A DNA stretch of 64,000 bases. Origin: Planoprotostelium fungivorum (taxonomy: Eukaryota > Evosea > Variosea > Cavosteliida > Cavosteliaceae). Shown here piece by piece: positions 1-11,500 of the stretch. The notes under the pieces were generated by a model, which worked only from the letters and a program-made list of their open reading frames with translations, had not been told where the DNA came from and did not search any database. Position 1 is the stretch's first letter. Each line of letters begins with the position of its first letter. A program made the translations under genes and the position numbers. The stretch is from the NCBI GenBank assembly GCA_003024175.1, contig MDYQ01000292.1, positions 94,684 through 158,683 of the forward strand. The letters run 5' to 3'.

Positions 1-348
1 CAATGTCGTTAGATTAGCAATCAGAGGGCTCAGGTATCCCGTGAAGGCCCACGGTCCAGGTTGATAGAATTCGATCCGAATGAGAGCACCATTCTGGCAT
101 GTAACTCCTCTGAAGTCAGTGCCATTGCAAAACTGATACCTGAATCAATCCAAAGATGAAACCGATATCCCATCTCACATCGTTGCCAATCCACAGAGTG
201 GAGTTACCTACGGATCTTGAGAACATCTTAAGATTCTTCTCTCACCGTTCAATGTCTTCCAAATGGATTTAAGAGTCGCCAATGTGTCCGCTTCTACCGT
301 GATGAAACAGCACATCAGGCATAAGAGCAGGATGGACGATGATCTCAT
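1..348 (-). CDS. LRR receptor-like protein, 5' part (cut by window start)
   Basis: First exons of a secreted or membrane leucine-rich-repeat receptor, paralogous to the two complete receptors at 610-4704 and 8565-12904. The start ATG at 348-346 opens a hydrophobic signal peptide (MRSSSILLLCLMCC...) followed by DTLATLKSIWKTLNG, the same N-cap helix seen in both paralogues. A short intron follows, then a cap motif FCNGTDFRGVTC and the first repeat (GYLSPLIANLTTL). The C-terminal part, which in the paralogues carries the GPS, membrane helix and kinase-like domain, lies outside the window. It is a tandem neighbour of the next gene (261 bp apart, same strand), which suggests local duplication. The LRR N-terminus is clear; the full architecture is assumed from the paralogues. 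Confidence 0.75.
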
Positions 349-609
349 GGCTTCTCTATTGAAGATGCGTTATGCTCTGCCTGTCTAGAGAAGGCATCAG
401 CGTGTCTGCGGACAAAAACGTGTCAGTCGGGTGTCCCCACGTCAAAATTGTACCTCTTGACGATTGAGGTGAAGGTGGTCGTGTTGTGCCATCAACGAAT
501 GAAACAGATTGTCCACCTATGACTGAAGAGTTCAGAGGTCCAACACACAACAAGAGAGATATGAATACAGATGCCCATTGAAAATTCATTTTGCGATGGA
601 TGTGCATGA

Positions 610-3600
610 TTAGATGTCAACAACGCCGTAATGATCTCTCTCCATGGGAGTAGTTCTGACTTGATCTCTCAGTGGATGAGTCAGCCTCCCCATAGCATCT
701 CTGATCTTCAGTCTCAGCTCCACTTCTCTCCTCGTGCACTGCGCGATCAGCGTGGACATCATCTCGTCTACTTCTTCGACGGAAAATTTCAGCTCGCCGC
801 ACTTGATCTCGTTCACCATCTGATGGATGTCAGCGATGATGTCTTGGATGATCATGTTGTCGATGATCATGTGTCGTTCTCACTTTCTTCTGTACATGTC
901 TATCGTACAGATGTACATCGTTCGTTGCCATGGCAAACAGTAACACACCGAAGCTCCACACATCCGAGCTGGCCTGATACGTTCCACTCTCTATCACTTC
1001 GGGTGCCTGTCACATTCAGATCAAGATGATACACCTGTACAGTGTGTCCTCACCGTGTAGACACCGAAGCTGTTTGGATTTGCTCGGCTATTTATAGATC
1101 GAGCGTGGCTCACGCCGGATATTTTCGCGGAGATTTCACCATCCGTGACGGAGAGTAATACCTATACCTATCAGTTCGTTACATCATATGATATCTCACC
1201 TTCTCTGGTGTCAAATGAGTGTGAGTCATATGGATGGACGTCAGGTAAGACAGTCCTTTGGTAACGTCCGCCGCACTACAACCAGTCACTTTCGTTTCTC
1301 ATCTCTCTTCTCACATGATGAAGACAGAAGAAGCGTCCAGCGCTTGCTTTGCCATGTACTGCTGCAAGCTACCACCATTCATATACTCCATCACATAGTA
1401 TCCTTCTGCACACTGTCAGCCTTATCTCCCTCACACTCGACAAGAGAAGTACCTGCGAGGTCCTGACCGATGTACAAGATGATGTTGGGATGATGCATGC
1501 CCTGCTGACGTCATCACACGTCACAGTGACGTCATCACTCACCTTCAGCGTCGTCGCTTCTGCAGCGATGTGGTTGACCCCATCGTTTCCCTTCTTCTTC
1601 TTGATGACAATTGTCGTCGTTTCATCCAATTTTCCCTTCCAGATCTCGCTGAAATCTCCACGATGAATGACGTTCTCGTACTCGATCTTCATCTTCTCTC
1701 CCTTCTCTGTCGTCATGGTGACATCCACTCCACTCTACATCGCGTCAGATGTTTATCGATTTTTACATCATTCACCGTTCGTCTCCTCTTGATCACTAAG
1801 AAGACGATGAGAGAGACGATGACGATCAGCAGCACTCCTCCACTTGCCACACATGCAGCGATGATGATGACTGTCGTCTGATCTTTTGGACTCAACGGAA
1901 GGCTTTCGTTTCGGTGCGAGCTGTTTGCAGTTCGGGCGCCGAGAGTGAAGTTGGTCAAGTGATTGCACTGACACACGATCACTTCATCTGCTCTCACTGT
2001 GGCGTTGCAGCCTTCTCTCTGCCATCTCTCTTCTGTCTCTTGCCACCACAGACACTCTGCATCTGCCGTCTGTCAGCTGTGTCCCTCCTTTTGTCACATG
2101 TCTTGTATCGAGATGACTCACCTGCAGAGGAAGGAAAGGAAGATGGAAGGATGCCCATTGTGATGTTGATCAGCTCTGTTCCCGTCACATCTACTTCTCT
2201 TTCTCTGTCGTACACTGTCACTCCTATCACATTTCCATACCTGTCTCTTGTCAATCACAACGTCATTTGAATATCACTAATAAACACACGTCATAGTGTT
2301 ATCTACAGATGAGAATGGATTAGAACTGATGGTGGAGATCGCCACTGTAATCTGCCCTGCTGCTACTTCAGTCTCGTTGTAGACGAAGACGTCACCTCCA
2401 GAAGAGACCACAGAGGGAGGAAAGGTAGCAGAGACAAAGGTGCTGGGAATCGACGCCACCACGCCATTCACAGAGGATCCATTGTACGTGTTGACGTAGA
2501 GACTGATCGATTTTGTTTGTAGAGAGAAACTCGACGTGTTCTTTAGAAGGGAAGATGTGATGGCCGAAACGATGCCGGGTAGCTGATGCCGTCAGACACT
2601 CTTCTTCTGATCCTCTTCACCTGAGCCAGTGGTACCACGACTTGGTTGAGTATGGTCTGTGATGACGTCATCGCACGTCATCACACGTCATCATTTTACC
2701 TGAGCTCTGTCTACCGTGATACTGCTGCTGCTGTTGTAGATCTCATCGACTGACGTGTGACAGGTCACGTTGCACTTCTTCGAAGGTTGGGCGGGAACAC
2801 ACGGAAATTCATTGTACGTCAGATCGCAAGATCCGTAGTTGGACAGAGAATCAACACCGATCGATGAGAACCGGTTGTGAGACACATCGATGTACATCGC
2901 ATCGATGCGCGGTACTTGTCCCACCAATCGATTGTGACTGTCATACCTCAATCTCCTCGCATCTTTCATCACTCACCTGATGTTCAGACGTGTCACGGCC
3001 CATCCCGAAGACAGAGTACCGTTCAACAGATTGTTCGACTATATCGCGTTATTCATCGTGATGGATATTCCATCTTCCCACCAGATCGAAATTGATACCG
3101 CGCAGGTTCGATACGGAAGCCGGAATCGGTCCAGACAGCTGATTACCCTGGAGGAACAAGAAGTACATCGGCCCGAAATCAGAGAAGACGTCGGGAATAC
3201 TTCCATCCAATCGATTGTTCTGCAGGGACAGATCCGTGAGAAATTTCAGGTCTCCGATGGAGCTGGGAATGCCGCCCGTCAGTTGATTGCCACTCAGATC
3301 GAGATTTTCGAGAGAGATCATGTTCTCGATGGAGCTGGGAATATTTCCGGTGAGACGATTGTTGTACAAGTAAAAGCTTTTCAGACTCGAGAGGTTTCCT
3401 ATGTCTTCCGGTATCGTTCCGTTCAACTGATTGCCTGCGTACAGTTCAGCGTGACGTACGTCTGATGGATGTCGTTGTAGATCAGCTCACTATCTAAATA
3501 GAGCGTTATGAGATTCTTCAGGTTCGTGATTTGCCGTGGGATAGTTCCAGATAGCTGATTGTTGTACATACTGAGGTACGTCAGATTGACGAGTTGACCG

Positions 3601-4704
3601 ATGGAGCTGGGAATGGTTCCATAAAAATGGTTGTTTTCCTGGAAATCGTGAACTTCGTCGATGATCGATCATGATTGTCATGATGTGCATCATGATCGTG
3701 ATGAGACAAGCAGATGACGTCGACGTACCATCTTCCATTGTTTCAGTGAAGTGTCACCGATCCAGTCAGGAATGAGCCCCGTCAGATTGTTGTTGTCGAT
3801 CACGAGCGTATTCAGCTGGCTGAAGTTCTTCCCCACCGGCCACGTGGACAGATCGCCCGTCAACTTATTCTGAGACAACCACAGCTCCCTCAATCGATTG
3901 AGAGAGGAGAGAGGAGGCAAGAAGCCGGTCAATTTGTTCAAGTGAAGCGTTAATTCGGTCAGTAGAACGAGGTTGCCAAAGTTGGTTGGAATCGAACCAC
4001 TGAGGGTATTGTTGTCCTGTCGTGCTCGATCAGATGATGAGATGGAGAGATCAGAAGAGGATGTGAGGATGATCACCAGATAGAGGGAGTAGAGTTTAGT
4101 CATTCCTCCGATGCAGGGTGGGATGTTGCCCTCTAAAAGGTTCGTCCCCAGATTGAGATAACCCAATTGAGTCAGTTGGCCTTACGATAGAATGAGAACC
4201 GAAATTCAACATCACATCTCCTTTGAATCATCTCACATATCGTGTCGGGAATATGACCGGACAGCTGATTGACTCCCAGGTTGAGAGCCATAAGATTAGA
4301 TAAGTTTCCGATAGTAGAAGGGATGCTGCCATTCATCTGACTTTGGATGGACAAATAGGCCAGGGTCGGAAGATCTCCAATTAGAGGATCCAATGAGCCG
4401 TAGAAAGGTTGTGTTATCAATATCGCGAGGAGTTGTCCACTTACACATGTGACTCCTTGGAAGTCGGTGCTGTTGCAAAACTGAAATGAATCAATTGGAG
4501 AACGATATGACATTACTCCATCCGATCCCTCACATCATTTCCCGTCCATAAAGTCGGATCACCTGCGGCTATCAATCCCTCTCACGGTTCCAGCTGCTCA
4601 CCATTGAGCGTCTTCCAGACAGATTTCAGATTCAGCAGTGTGTCTGCCTTCACCTGCATGAGACAATACACCGAACATGCGACCAGAATAGAGGGTAGAC
4701 GCAT
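610..4704 (-). CDS. LRR-GPS-TM-pseudokinase receptor, copy 1
   Basis: Type I membrane receptor. From the ATG at 4704: signal peptide (MRLPSILVACSVYCLMQ), N-cap with FCNSTDFQGVTC, then about a dozen plant-like LRRs (LxxNxLxGxIPxxIGNL type) down to about 2690. A Ser/Thr/Asn-rich stretch (about 2280-2690) leads into a GPS motif near 1945-2060. It contains CLWW, a second Trp and Cys, and CQCNHLTNF; cleavage would fall between Leu and Thr of HLT, as in adhesion GPCRs. One membrane helix (about 1790-1880) follows, then a kinase-like domain: glycine loop degraded to RGDFSEIW, VAIK lysine kept (IVIKK), catalytic HRD loop replaced by HTHLTPEK, DFG replaced by SGV. The C-lobe APE motif (APEVIE) and SSDVWSFG are kept. 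These changes predict a catalytically dead pseudokinase. The 3' half is almost identical to the copy at 8565-12904. Confidence 0.85.
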
Positions 4705-5069
4705 GGCTGCTCTTGTATCGTCCCTCTCTCTTTTGTGTCTCTTGTCAACCTCAAGATTGTTATGTCACCTTACTGTCCCCACACCCAGAGTGTCCGTCAA
4801 TGCATTGAGATCTAAAATATCTCTTCTTCTTCTTGTGCTGTCCAGTGTATGAGATAGAGACTCCTCCGTGTTCTTCTTGGAATATCATCGTGTGTTGTGT
4901 GATTGGCTCATCTGTGTCGTCTGACACAGAACCAACCCTCCCATCTGTTTCTATTTTTGTCTATGTGGACACTAGACACTCTCCAGTGCTTGACGACTCC
5001 AAGGTTGACATAAGTCATGTGGGTGTAGATATACAACAATTCATTTCAGATAACCACGGCTCATTTCAG
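4705..5069. other. Divergent intergenic region
   Basis: About 365 bp between the start codons of the minus-strand receptor and the plus-strand F-box/ankyrin-like gene, presumably holding both promoters. A 10-base direct repeat (TCATTTCAGA at 5041 and 5061) lies just before the downstream ATG. The frame upstream of that ATG is open but contains no other methionine. I see no gene or clear promoter element. Confidence 0.4.
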
Positions 5070-6945
5070 ATGGGAGGGACATTAGATCCTCTATCGAGAC
5101 TGACACGTGATGCGCTTGTGCACGGTGTTCTAGAATATATCCCTCTCATAGATCGATTGCCTCTCGCATTCGTTTCTAAGGGCTTGATGGGTGCGGTTCA
5201 TCAATCAGCCCATTCGGAGGACATGGAAACCGAAGTGCATCGTAGAGTCCCGCGGGGGATCTGTGTGACGGTATTGATTCGATCTCAAATCATCTTCTCA
5301 TTTGAGACAGAGATGGTTCTATCAGGAGTTAAAGGTGTTACCCTCTAGAGGTCATATCCTCTCGACTGTCGAGACAGGCGACATCGACAGTTTAGAATAC
5401 ATCTTACATCTTCCACCCAAGAGCTGCGTCATGCAACGTCCTCAATTAGAAAAAGGGTTGATAGCGCTAAGTTTCGTGGCGCATATGCTCAGTGCAACTC
5501 TTCAAGGCTCAGGTGAATGACGATCTCATCCAGCATCGACATCGCATTCTATGCTGCCGTCGAAAACAATAGAATTGAGTCCTGTAGGACTTCGGCACGA
5601 TCCTTCAGCGATGGACACACACATGAACCGCTTCAAGTTGAAATCTCTCATCACGGCCGTCGCCGCCCATCATCATCACGTCCACATCTTAACCAAGATC
5701 CTCTTAGACACAGACAAGATCTCTCTCTGGAACTCCACCCCGGAAGACGTTCACTTGAACGTACGTACTTTACGTCGGACCCACTGACCCCCGCAGGAAT
5801 TATTTCAGAGGGCCCACGTCCACGAGCTCATGGACGCATCCACCGCCGCCACTTACGGCTCTCTCTCCACTCTCGTCTGGCTGATGGAGCACCAGCTCCT
5901 CGAGCTCCGTTGGGACGGGACCCATTCATCCCTGGACCGTATTGTTACGGGCCAGATCGAGCGGGGAGACATCGAGTGTCTAGAGTGGCTCGAAGAGAAA
6001 GGAGTCTTCGAACAAGTGCAACCGACAGCGGCATTGAGATGGATAGAATCAGCCATCCTCTCTCGCGACATCAAGAGAGTCGAATTTATCTTACGAGTGT
6101 GTCGCATGCAGTCACAGATCGATGCGAGGATGATCGGTCTGTCGATGAGAGGAGAAGACGAGATGTTGACGGATTGGTTGATGGAGAGACATCCGTGTTC
6201 GCTGGATTCGTTGTTGCCATCTGTGCCGGATGTACAAGCCCCGTGGCTGGTCGAGTGGATGAATCGAAGGGAGCCCGTCGGGCCAGATCGATACGAGAGG
6301 ATCATACTGTACCGTACGGGTGATACCAAAGGACGGACGGATCCCAGGGAAATGATGGAGAAGCTGTGGGAATTGGGTGTTCGTCCCGAGGACAAGGCTT
6401 TCGATCTGGCGGTACAGAAGGCAGATTTTACGGTGTTACACTGGATGAGAATGAAAGGGGGAGGAAGAGAAGAGTATGAAGACACGTTAGATTGGATTTG
6501 GAGCAACAGACACCGACTGGATGAGAAGAAAGAGAAGAAGAGCTTCCGGCTCAACTTTTTCAAGAAGAGAGAGAACAAGGTAGGGAGGGTAACGAGGGCT
6601 CTGTTTGAAGATGCGTGGGACTGTTACATTCCGTCTGTACTAGAATGGCTACACAAGCACAAATATGAGTGAGTCGGGGAGAACGTGATCGTCATCGTGA
6701 TTGACATCTTGAACAGGAGAGATGACGAAGACGGACTGACCATGTGTCATCGGGTGGCTCTGAAACAGGGTTCTACGCCCGCCCTGAGGTGGCTCATCGA
6801 AAGAAGGTATCACATGAGAGGTCAGCCATCACATTATACGGAGGAAGAAATATTGGACTGTCTCATGGTGTGGAATGATGAGGGGTGTTTGGAGAGTACA
6901 TCCTATCTTCGCCGGTTACTCAACGACCTCGGAACGATAAAATGA
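5070..6945 (+). CDS. F-box-like / ankyrin-like repeat protein
   Basis: Soluble protein of about 560 residues in roughly five exons. The N-terminus (LDPLSRLTRDALVHGVLEYI, then RLPLAFVSKGLMG) resembles an F-box, the part that would bind SKP1. The rest is a chain of degenerate ankyrin-like helical units: GDIDSLEYIL, STLVWLMEH, GDIECLEWLEEKG, RDIKRVEFIL, PALRWLIERR. This suggests a substrate adaptor of a ubiquitin ligase, or a plain ankyrin scaffold. The ATG at 5070 is the first in frame. Introns fit at about 5264-5310, 5761-5796 and 6668-6717. The junction near 5513-5533 needs either a 21-nt intron or a longer one with a weak donor (GTTTCG). Family assignment is by pattern only; no catalytic motif is present. 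Confidence 0.65.
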
Positions 6946-7586
6946 GCTTTTGTATCTGTCATGCTGTGAATATGACCCGCATATCATTACAGTCGTACCG
7001 GATTGTAGATCGTAAAAAGGATTAAAAGTCAATCCCTCTACAACGATGAACAACTTGCTATGAATAAACACTTTTAGCTTATCGTCAATCGAGCTAGTCT
7101 TATCTTACCTGTTAGAGGTGTGGACCCATCGCCACGACGAGTGGTACCCTTAAACGAGCCCCAAAGCTCACAGTATTGTCTATTTCATCGGTGCAATAAC
7201 GACTTCTTCCATCCTGCCTTTTTCACAAAGCTACTGTCGCACTGTCAATACCATAAAACGATATTGAATACGTCTGAGACGACGATGGAGAGCCTTGACA
7301 CGAAAGTGAATTTAATACAATCTACTCCTTGGCGCACCTGCACGCCACCAGCACGTCCTCACAAGCCGCGTCTGTGTTGTAACAAATCAATCCTCACTCG
7401 TCGACGCAGCTTTTGAGCTCTTCAACCACCAAAAAGTGAAATTGAGCACTTCAACTTGAAGTGGTTCGGGTGCACGTCGCATCATCCGGATGATTCGTTC
7501 CATCGCGATGATTCGCTAAGACAGCGAGTCGTCAGAGACTTTTCAACTGTTGACATTCTAACTTTCTGCCGAGAAGACCTCCCACC
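6946..7586. other. Intergenic region without recognised gene
   Basis: About 640 bp between two plus-strand genes. It holds a likely poly(A) signal for the upstream gene (AATAAA at 7063-7068). The open frames here have no recognisable protein features. The last few hundred bases presumably contain the promoter of the tetraspan gene that starts at 7587. Confidence 0.4.
7063..7068 (+). terminator. Putative poly(A) signal
   Basis: AATAAA about 118 bases after the stop codon of the F-box/ankyrin-like gene. It is a canonical hexamer in the right place, but no cleavage site can be verified. Confidence 0.35.
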
Positions 7587-8296
7587 ATGTCTATCAATGA
7601 TCTATCACGGCCCGACCAATGGAGGCTGGCTATCACCATCTATGTTTGCCTATTGATCGTGAGAGACATTTAGTGCAGAGACGAGAAGTCTTCTGAATCC
7701 TACGAAGAGTGGTGGATTCTTCAATCTGATCTGGTCCTGTGTTTTCTTTCTTCCTCAGGGATCGTTCTGGCCGGGCATCACGTCCAGCGTCTCCCAAGTG
7801 ATTCCATCCATTTTACCAGAGTTTCTGAAGAGAAACAGATCCTCGCCGGGCTCTTTGGAATCTCTGCGGTCCAACGCAGTGCCTCTACGTTCGTCGTCAA
7901 ATTGGTGATTAATCCCATCTCAACCGAAATGCTGTTTTGATAAGAAGCACCAGTACATCGGATGTCTTTCGGTAGGAACTCTTCTGAATCTCGGGCTGAT
8001 GATCGGAGGCCTGACCAGAATCAATCGCTGGAAGATCTTGTGTGAAGAGTGTTCCAGCAAAGACATCTTGGTGATGGTCGTCATCCTGACCATCTTTGAA
8101 CTTCTCATCGGGGTGAGTTCAACACTACTCCTTCTTTCTCATGCAAGAATAGTTGTCGTGCATCTACTGCGCGAAATCTTATCACGACACGATACAAGAC
8201 GAAGACATCTTTGGTACCATGGACCATGAATCGATGGATAACGCATCATTACTGAGCGACCCCGATCACTACGTACAAATGAAGACAAGCTTGTGA
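7587..8296 (+). CDS. Small tetraspan membrane protein, copy 1
   Basis: Predicted membrane protein of about 165 residues in five or six short exons. It starts MSINDLSRPDQWRLAITIY and has about four hydrophobic segments: WRLAITIYVCLLI; FFNLIWSCVFFLP; ILAGLFGISAVQ; and a hairpin of two (CLSVGTLLNLGLMIGG, then ILVMVVILTIFELLIG). Between the last two sits a cysteine pair, ILCEECSS. The tail has CIYCAKSYHD and an acidic hydrophilic end finishing MKTSL. A clear paralogue with the same exon pattern lies on the opposite strand at 53577-54277; this two-copy conservation is the main evidence that the gene is real. I do not recognise the family. The Cys pairs could bind metal or form disulfides. Confidence 0.65.
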
Positions 8297-8564
8297 TTTC
8301 GGTGTTTTCGTATTTTGGTCGAGAGTTGCTTCTGGTTCTTGTTCTTTTCACAACGACAGAGGATCCTTACTGTCACGGTGAGACATCGAGTCACAGCTGG
8401 ACAACCACTTCTGAAGCAGAATTTCTGTGCCTCTTTCACCGTGAACAGAGATCAGGTGTTCTCTGAAGATCTGACATCTGGGGACATTGACATGACTTGT
8501 AAGAGGACAAACGTTGGTTCATAGGACCTACCGCGCATTTTGCTGTGCGCCAAAGAGAGCAACC

Positions 8565-11500
8565 ATGCAGACTTGGACTCTTCTCCTCGCGTGTCTGGCC
8601 TCTTGTTTCATCGCAATCGACGCTGATACACTGGCAACATTGCAGACCATTTGGAAGACACTCAACGGTGAAGCGAAAGAAGCCAATTGAAACTCACGCG
8701 ATCTAGGTAACACCACGTTATGGACAGGGAATGATGTGAGGTCCATCTCATCATACGTCCACATTCTAAACACAATTCAGTTTTGCAACGGCGCAGACTT
8801 TCAAGGAGTCACCTGCGAGAGTGGAGTCCTCGTAGCGTTGTCACTAGGCATGTTTACCACAACTGTGGGCACACTGAGCCCATTGATTGGAAATCTGACG
8901 ACACTGCGCTTCATCGGCATCCAATCCAAAGTGAATGGCGGCATCCCCCAATCCATCGGAAACCTTGCTAATCTCACCCTTCTCGACCTGGGAAATAATC
9001 AGCTGACGGGAGTCATTCCAGATACGATATGTGAGCCGCAACCTGAGATCCTTTCGAATACTCACAAAGACATCGAAGGTAATCTGAACCAACTGTCCTA
9101 TCTCAACTTTGGAACGAATCGTCTCGAGGGTAACATTCCATCATGCATGGGTCGATTGACGAAACTCACCTCTCTCTTTCTGGTATTGCAATCGATTTCT
9201 TCAGTCTTTCTTCGACATCCATCTCGAATCATCTCTCCATCCATAACATGTCATCTCTCCTGATCTGATCTATGTTAATAGGATCACAACTCTTTCAACG
9301 GTTCGATTCCTTCTAGCTTTGGTCAACTCGTGCAATTGACCAAATTGACCCTTCACTTCAACTCTCTCACTGGTGTCGTCCCTTCTTCTCTCTCCTCCCT
9401 CAATCAGCTGACGGAGTTGTGGTTCAATGACAACCGGCTCATCGGTGATCTGTCAACGTGGCACGTGGGGAGGAATTTTAGCCAATTGATCGTCCTCAAT
9501 GTCGCTGATAATCAACTGAACGGCACGATTCCAAATTGGATCGCAGACACTTCAGCATCTCAGTTGTATCTGGTGAGCCATCGCGATGATCTTCATCTTC
9601 ACGGTGGAAATTGATTCTCCGCAGGAGAACAATGGTTTCACCGGAAGCATTCCAAACTCGATCGGACGACTCGTCAACCTGACGTGGTTTACCGCCTACA
9701 GCAACCAGCTGACTGGACCCATTCCTCCCGAGATAACAAATGCGAAGGGTCTACAGATCTTCGATGTCAGCCGTGAGTCCATCTACAACGATCGATCACT
9801 GTGGACGTTAACGTGTACAGTGAATCGATTGAACGGAACGATTCCAGATGGCATCACGAGTCTTTCAAATCTGACGGCTTTGTATCTGTACACGAATCAG
9901 CTGACAGGAAGCATTCCCAGCTCCATTGGGAATCTGAAGAAACTGAGCTATCTGATGCTGAAGTTCAATCAACTGGGAGGCTCAATTCCGTCGCAGATCT
10001 GCGATCTATCATCCGTCAAAACCATCGGTCTGGTGAACCATCTGAATTATGCGCCACATCTGACGTACAACAGTGGACGAATCAGCTGAGCGGGAGCATT
10101 CCAACGTGTCTCAGCGCAACCGCTCTACCCTACCTGACATATCTCGATTTGAGTGGTAACAAATTGACGGGATCGATACCTCCCCTCATCGGTACCCTGA
10201 CTGGTCTGACGGACCTATACCTGGAGGACAATGAGTTGACCGGAACAATACCGGAAAATCTATCGAGCGTAAGCTCGGCGAATTTTTTGTGGCTGCAGAA
10301 CAATCAGCTGACGGGTAATATTCCGAGTTCTTTTGCAAGAGTAAAGTTCAACAATTTGAACATGGTGAGATCGTGAGATGTGTTTTCCACCGCTGACGAT
10401 GTCGATCAGTCTCGCAATCGTCTGAATGGATCCATGCCGAGTTTGAACGCCAATGTCTTGGATGTCAGGTGACTGACACATCGTGAAGTCGATTGACACG
10501 ATGTGACAGTTACAATCAACTGACGGGATCGATACCGAAGATGATATCAACAAGACTCGATCTGTCACACAATCGATTCGCTTCCATCGGCATCAACTCG
10601 TTCAATCAGAACATCGGCTCCTGCGATCTGACGTACAACGAATTTCCGTGTGTTCCCGCTCAGCCTTCTGGTCCATGCAAGATGACCTGTCAGACGTCAG
10701 TCGATCAGATCTACAACAGTAACAGCAGCCTGACTGCGACTGCAGCTCAAGTGAGTGCATGACGTGTGATGATGTCATCTGACGTCAGACAGACGATACT
10801 GAACCAAGCAACTGTATCTGTAGATGAGGTGAGATGAGAGAGAAGAAGAGTGTCTGACATGCTGCAGCTGCCAGGCATCTTGTCCGCTCTGACGTCAGTG
10901 CTTCTCAAGAACTCGTCTAGCTTCTCGCTGCGCACGAACGACAGCAGTCTGTATGTCGACACGTACAGTGTCACATCCACAGCCAGTCTGTCTGTGACAC
11001 TGCCCAACACGTCCATCTCTGCTGTCTTTCCATCTTCTTCCATCTCTTCTCGAGGTGATATGACTATCCTTCCATGTACATCGAGACTGAAGTGGAAACA
11101 GAGCAGATAGCAGTGGCAGTGTCTAGCATCAGTTCTAACCCTTTCGCATCGATCGACAACACCACAACGTATGTATATTGATCTTGACTGACATTGTGAC
11201 TGACATGTAACAGGTATGGCAGTGTGATAGGAGTGACAGTGTACGACAGAGAAAGAGAAGTAGATGTGACAGGAACAGAGCTGATCAACATCACAATGGG
11301 CATCCTTCCATCTTCCTTTCCTTCCTCTGCAGGTCAGTCATCTCGATACAAGACATGTGACAAAAGGAGGGACACAGCTGACAGACGGCAGATGCAGAGT
11401 GTCTGTGGTGGCAAGAGACAGAAGAGAGATGGCAGAGAGAAGGCTGCAACGCCACAGTGAGAGCAGATGAAGTGATCGTGTGTCAGTGCAATCACTTGAC

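Noticed and set aside
5853-6578. Long minus-strand open frame (241 codons) opposite the F-box/ankyrin-like gene
   Set aside because: The plus strand carries helical repeats that continue across introns; the reverse frame is Ser-rich without domain pattern and is a shadow.
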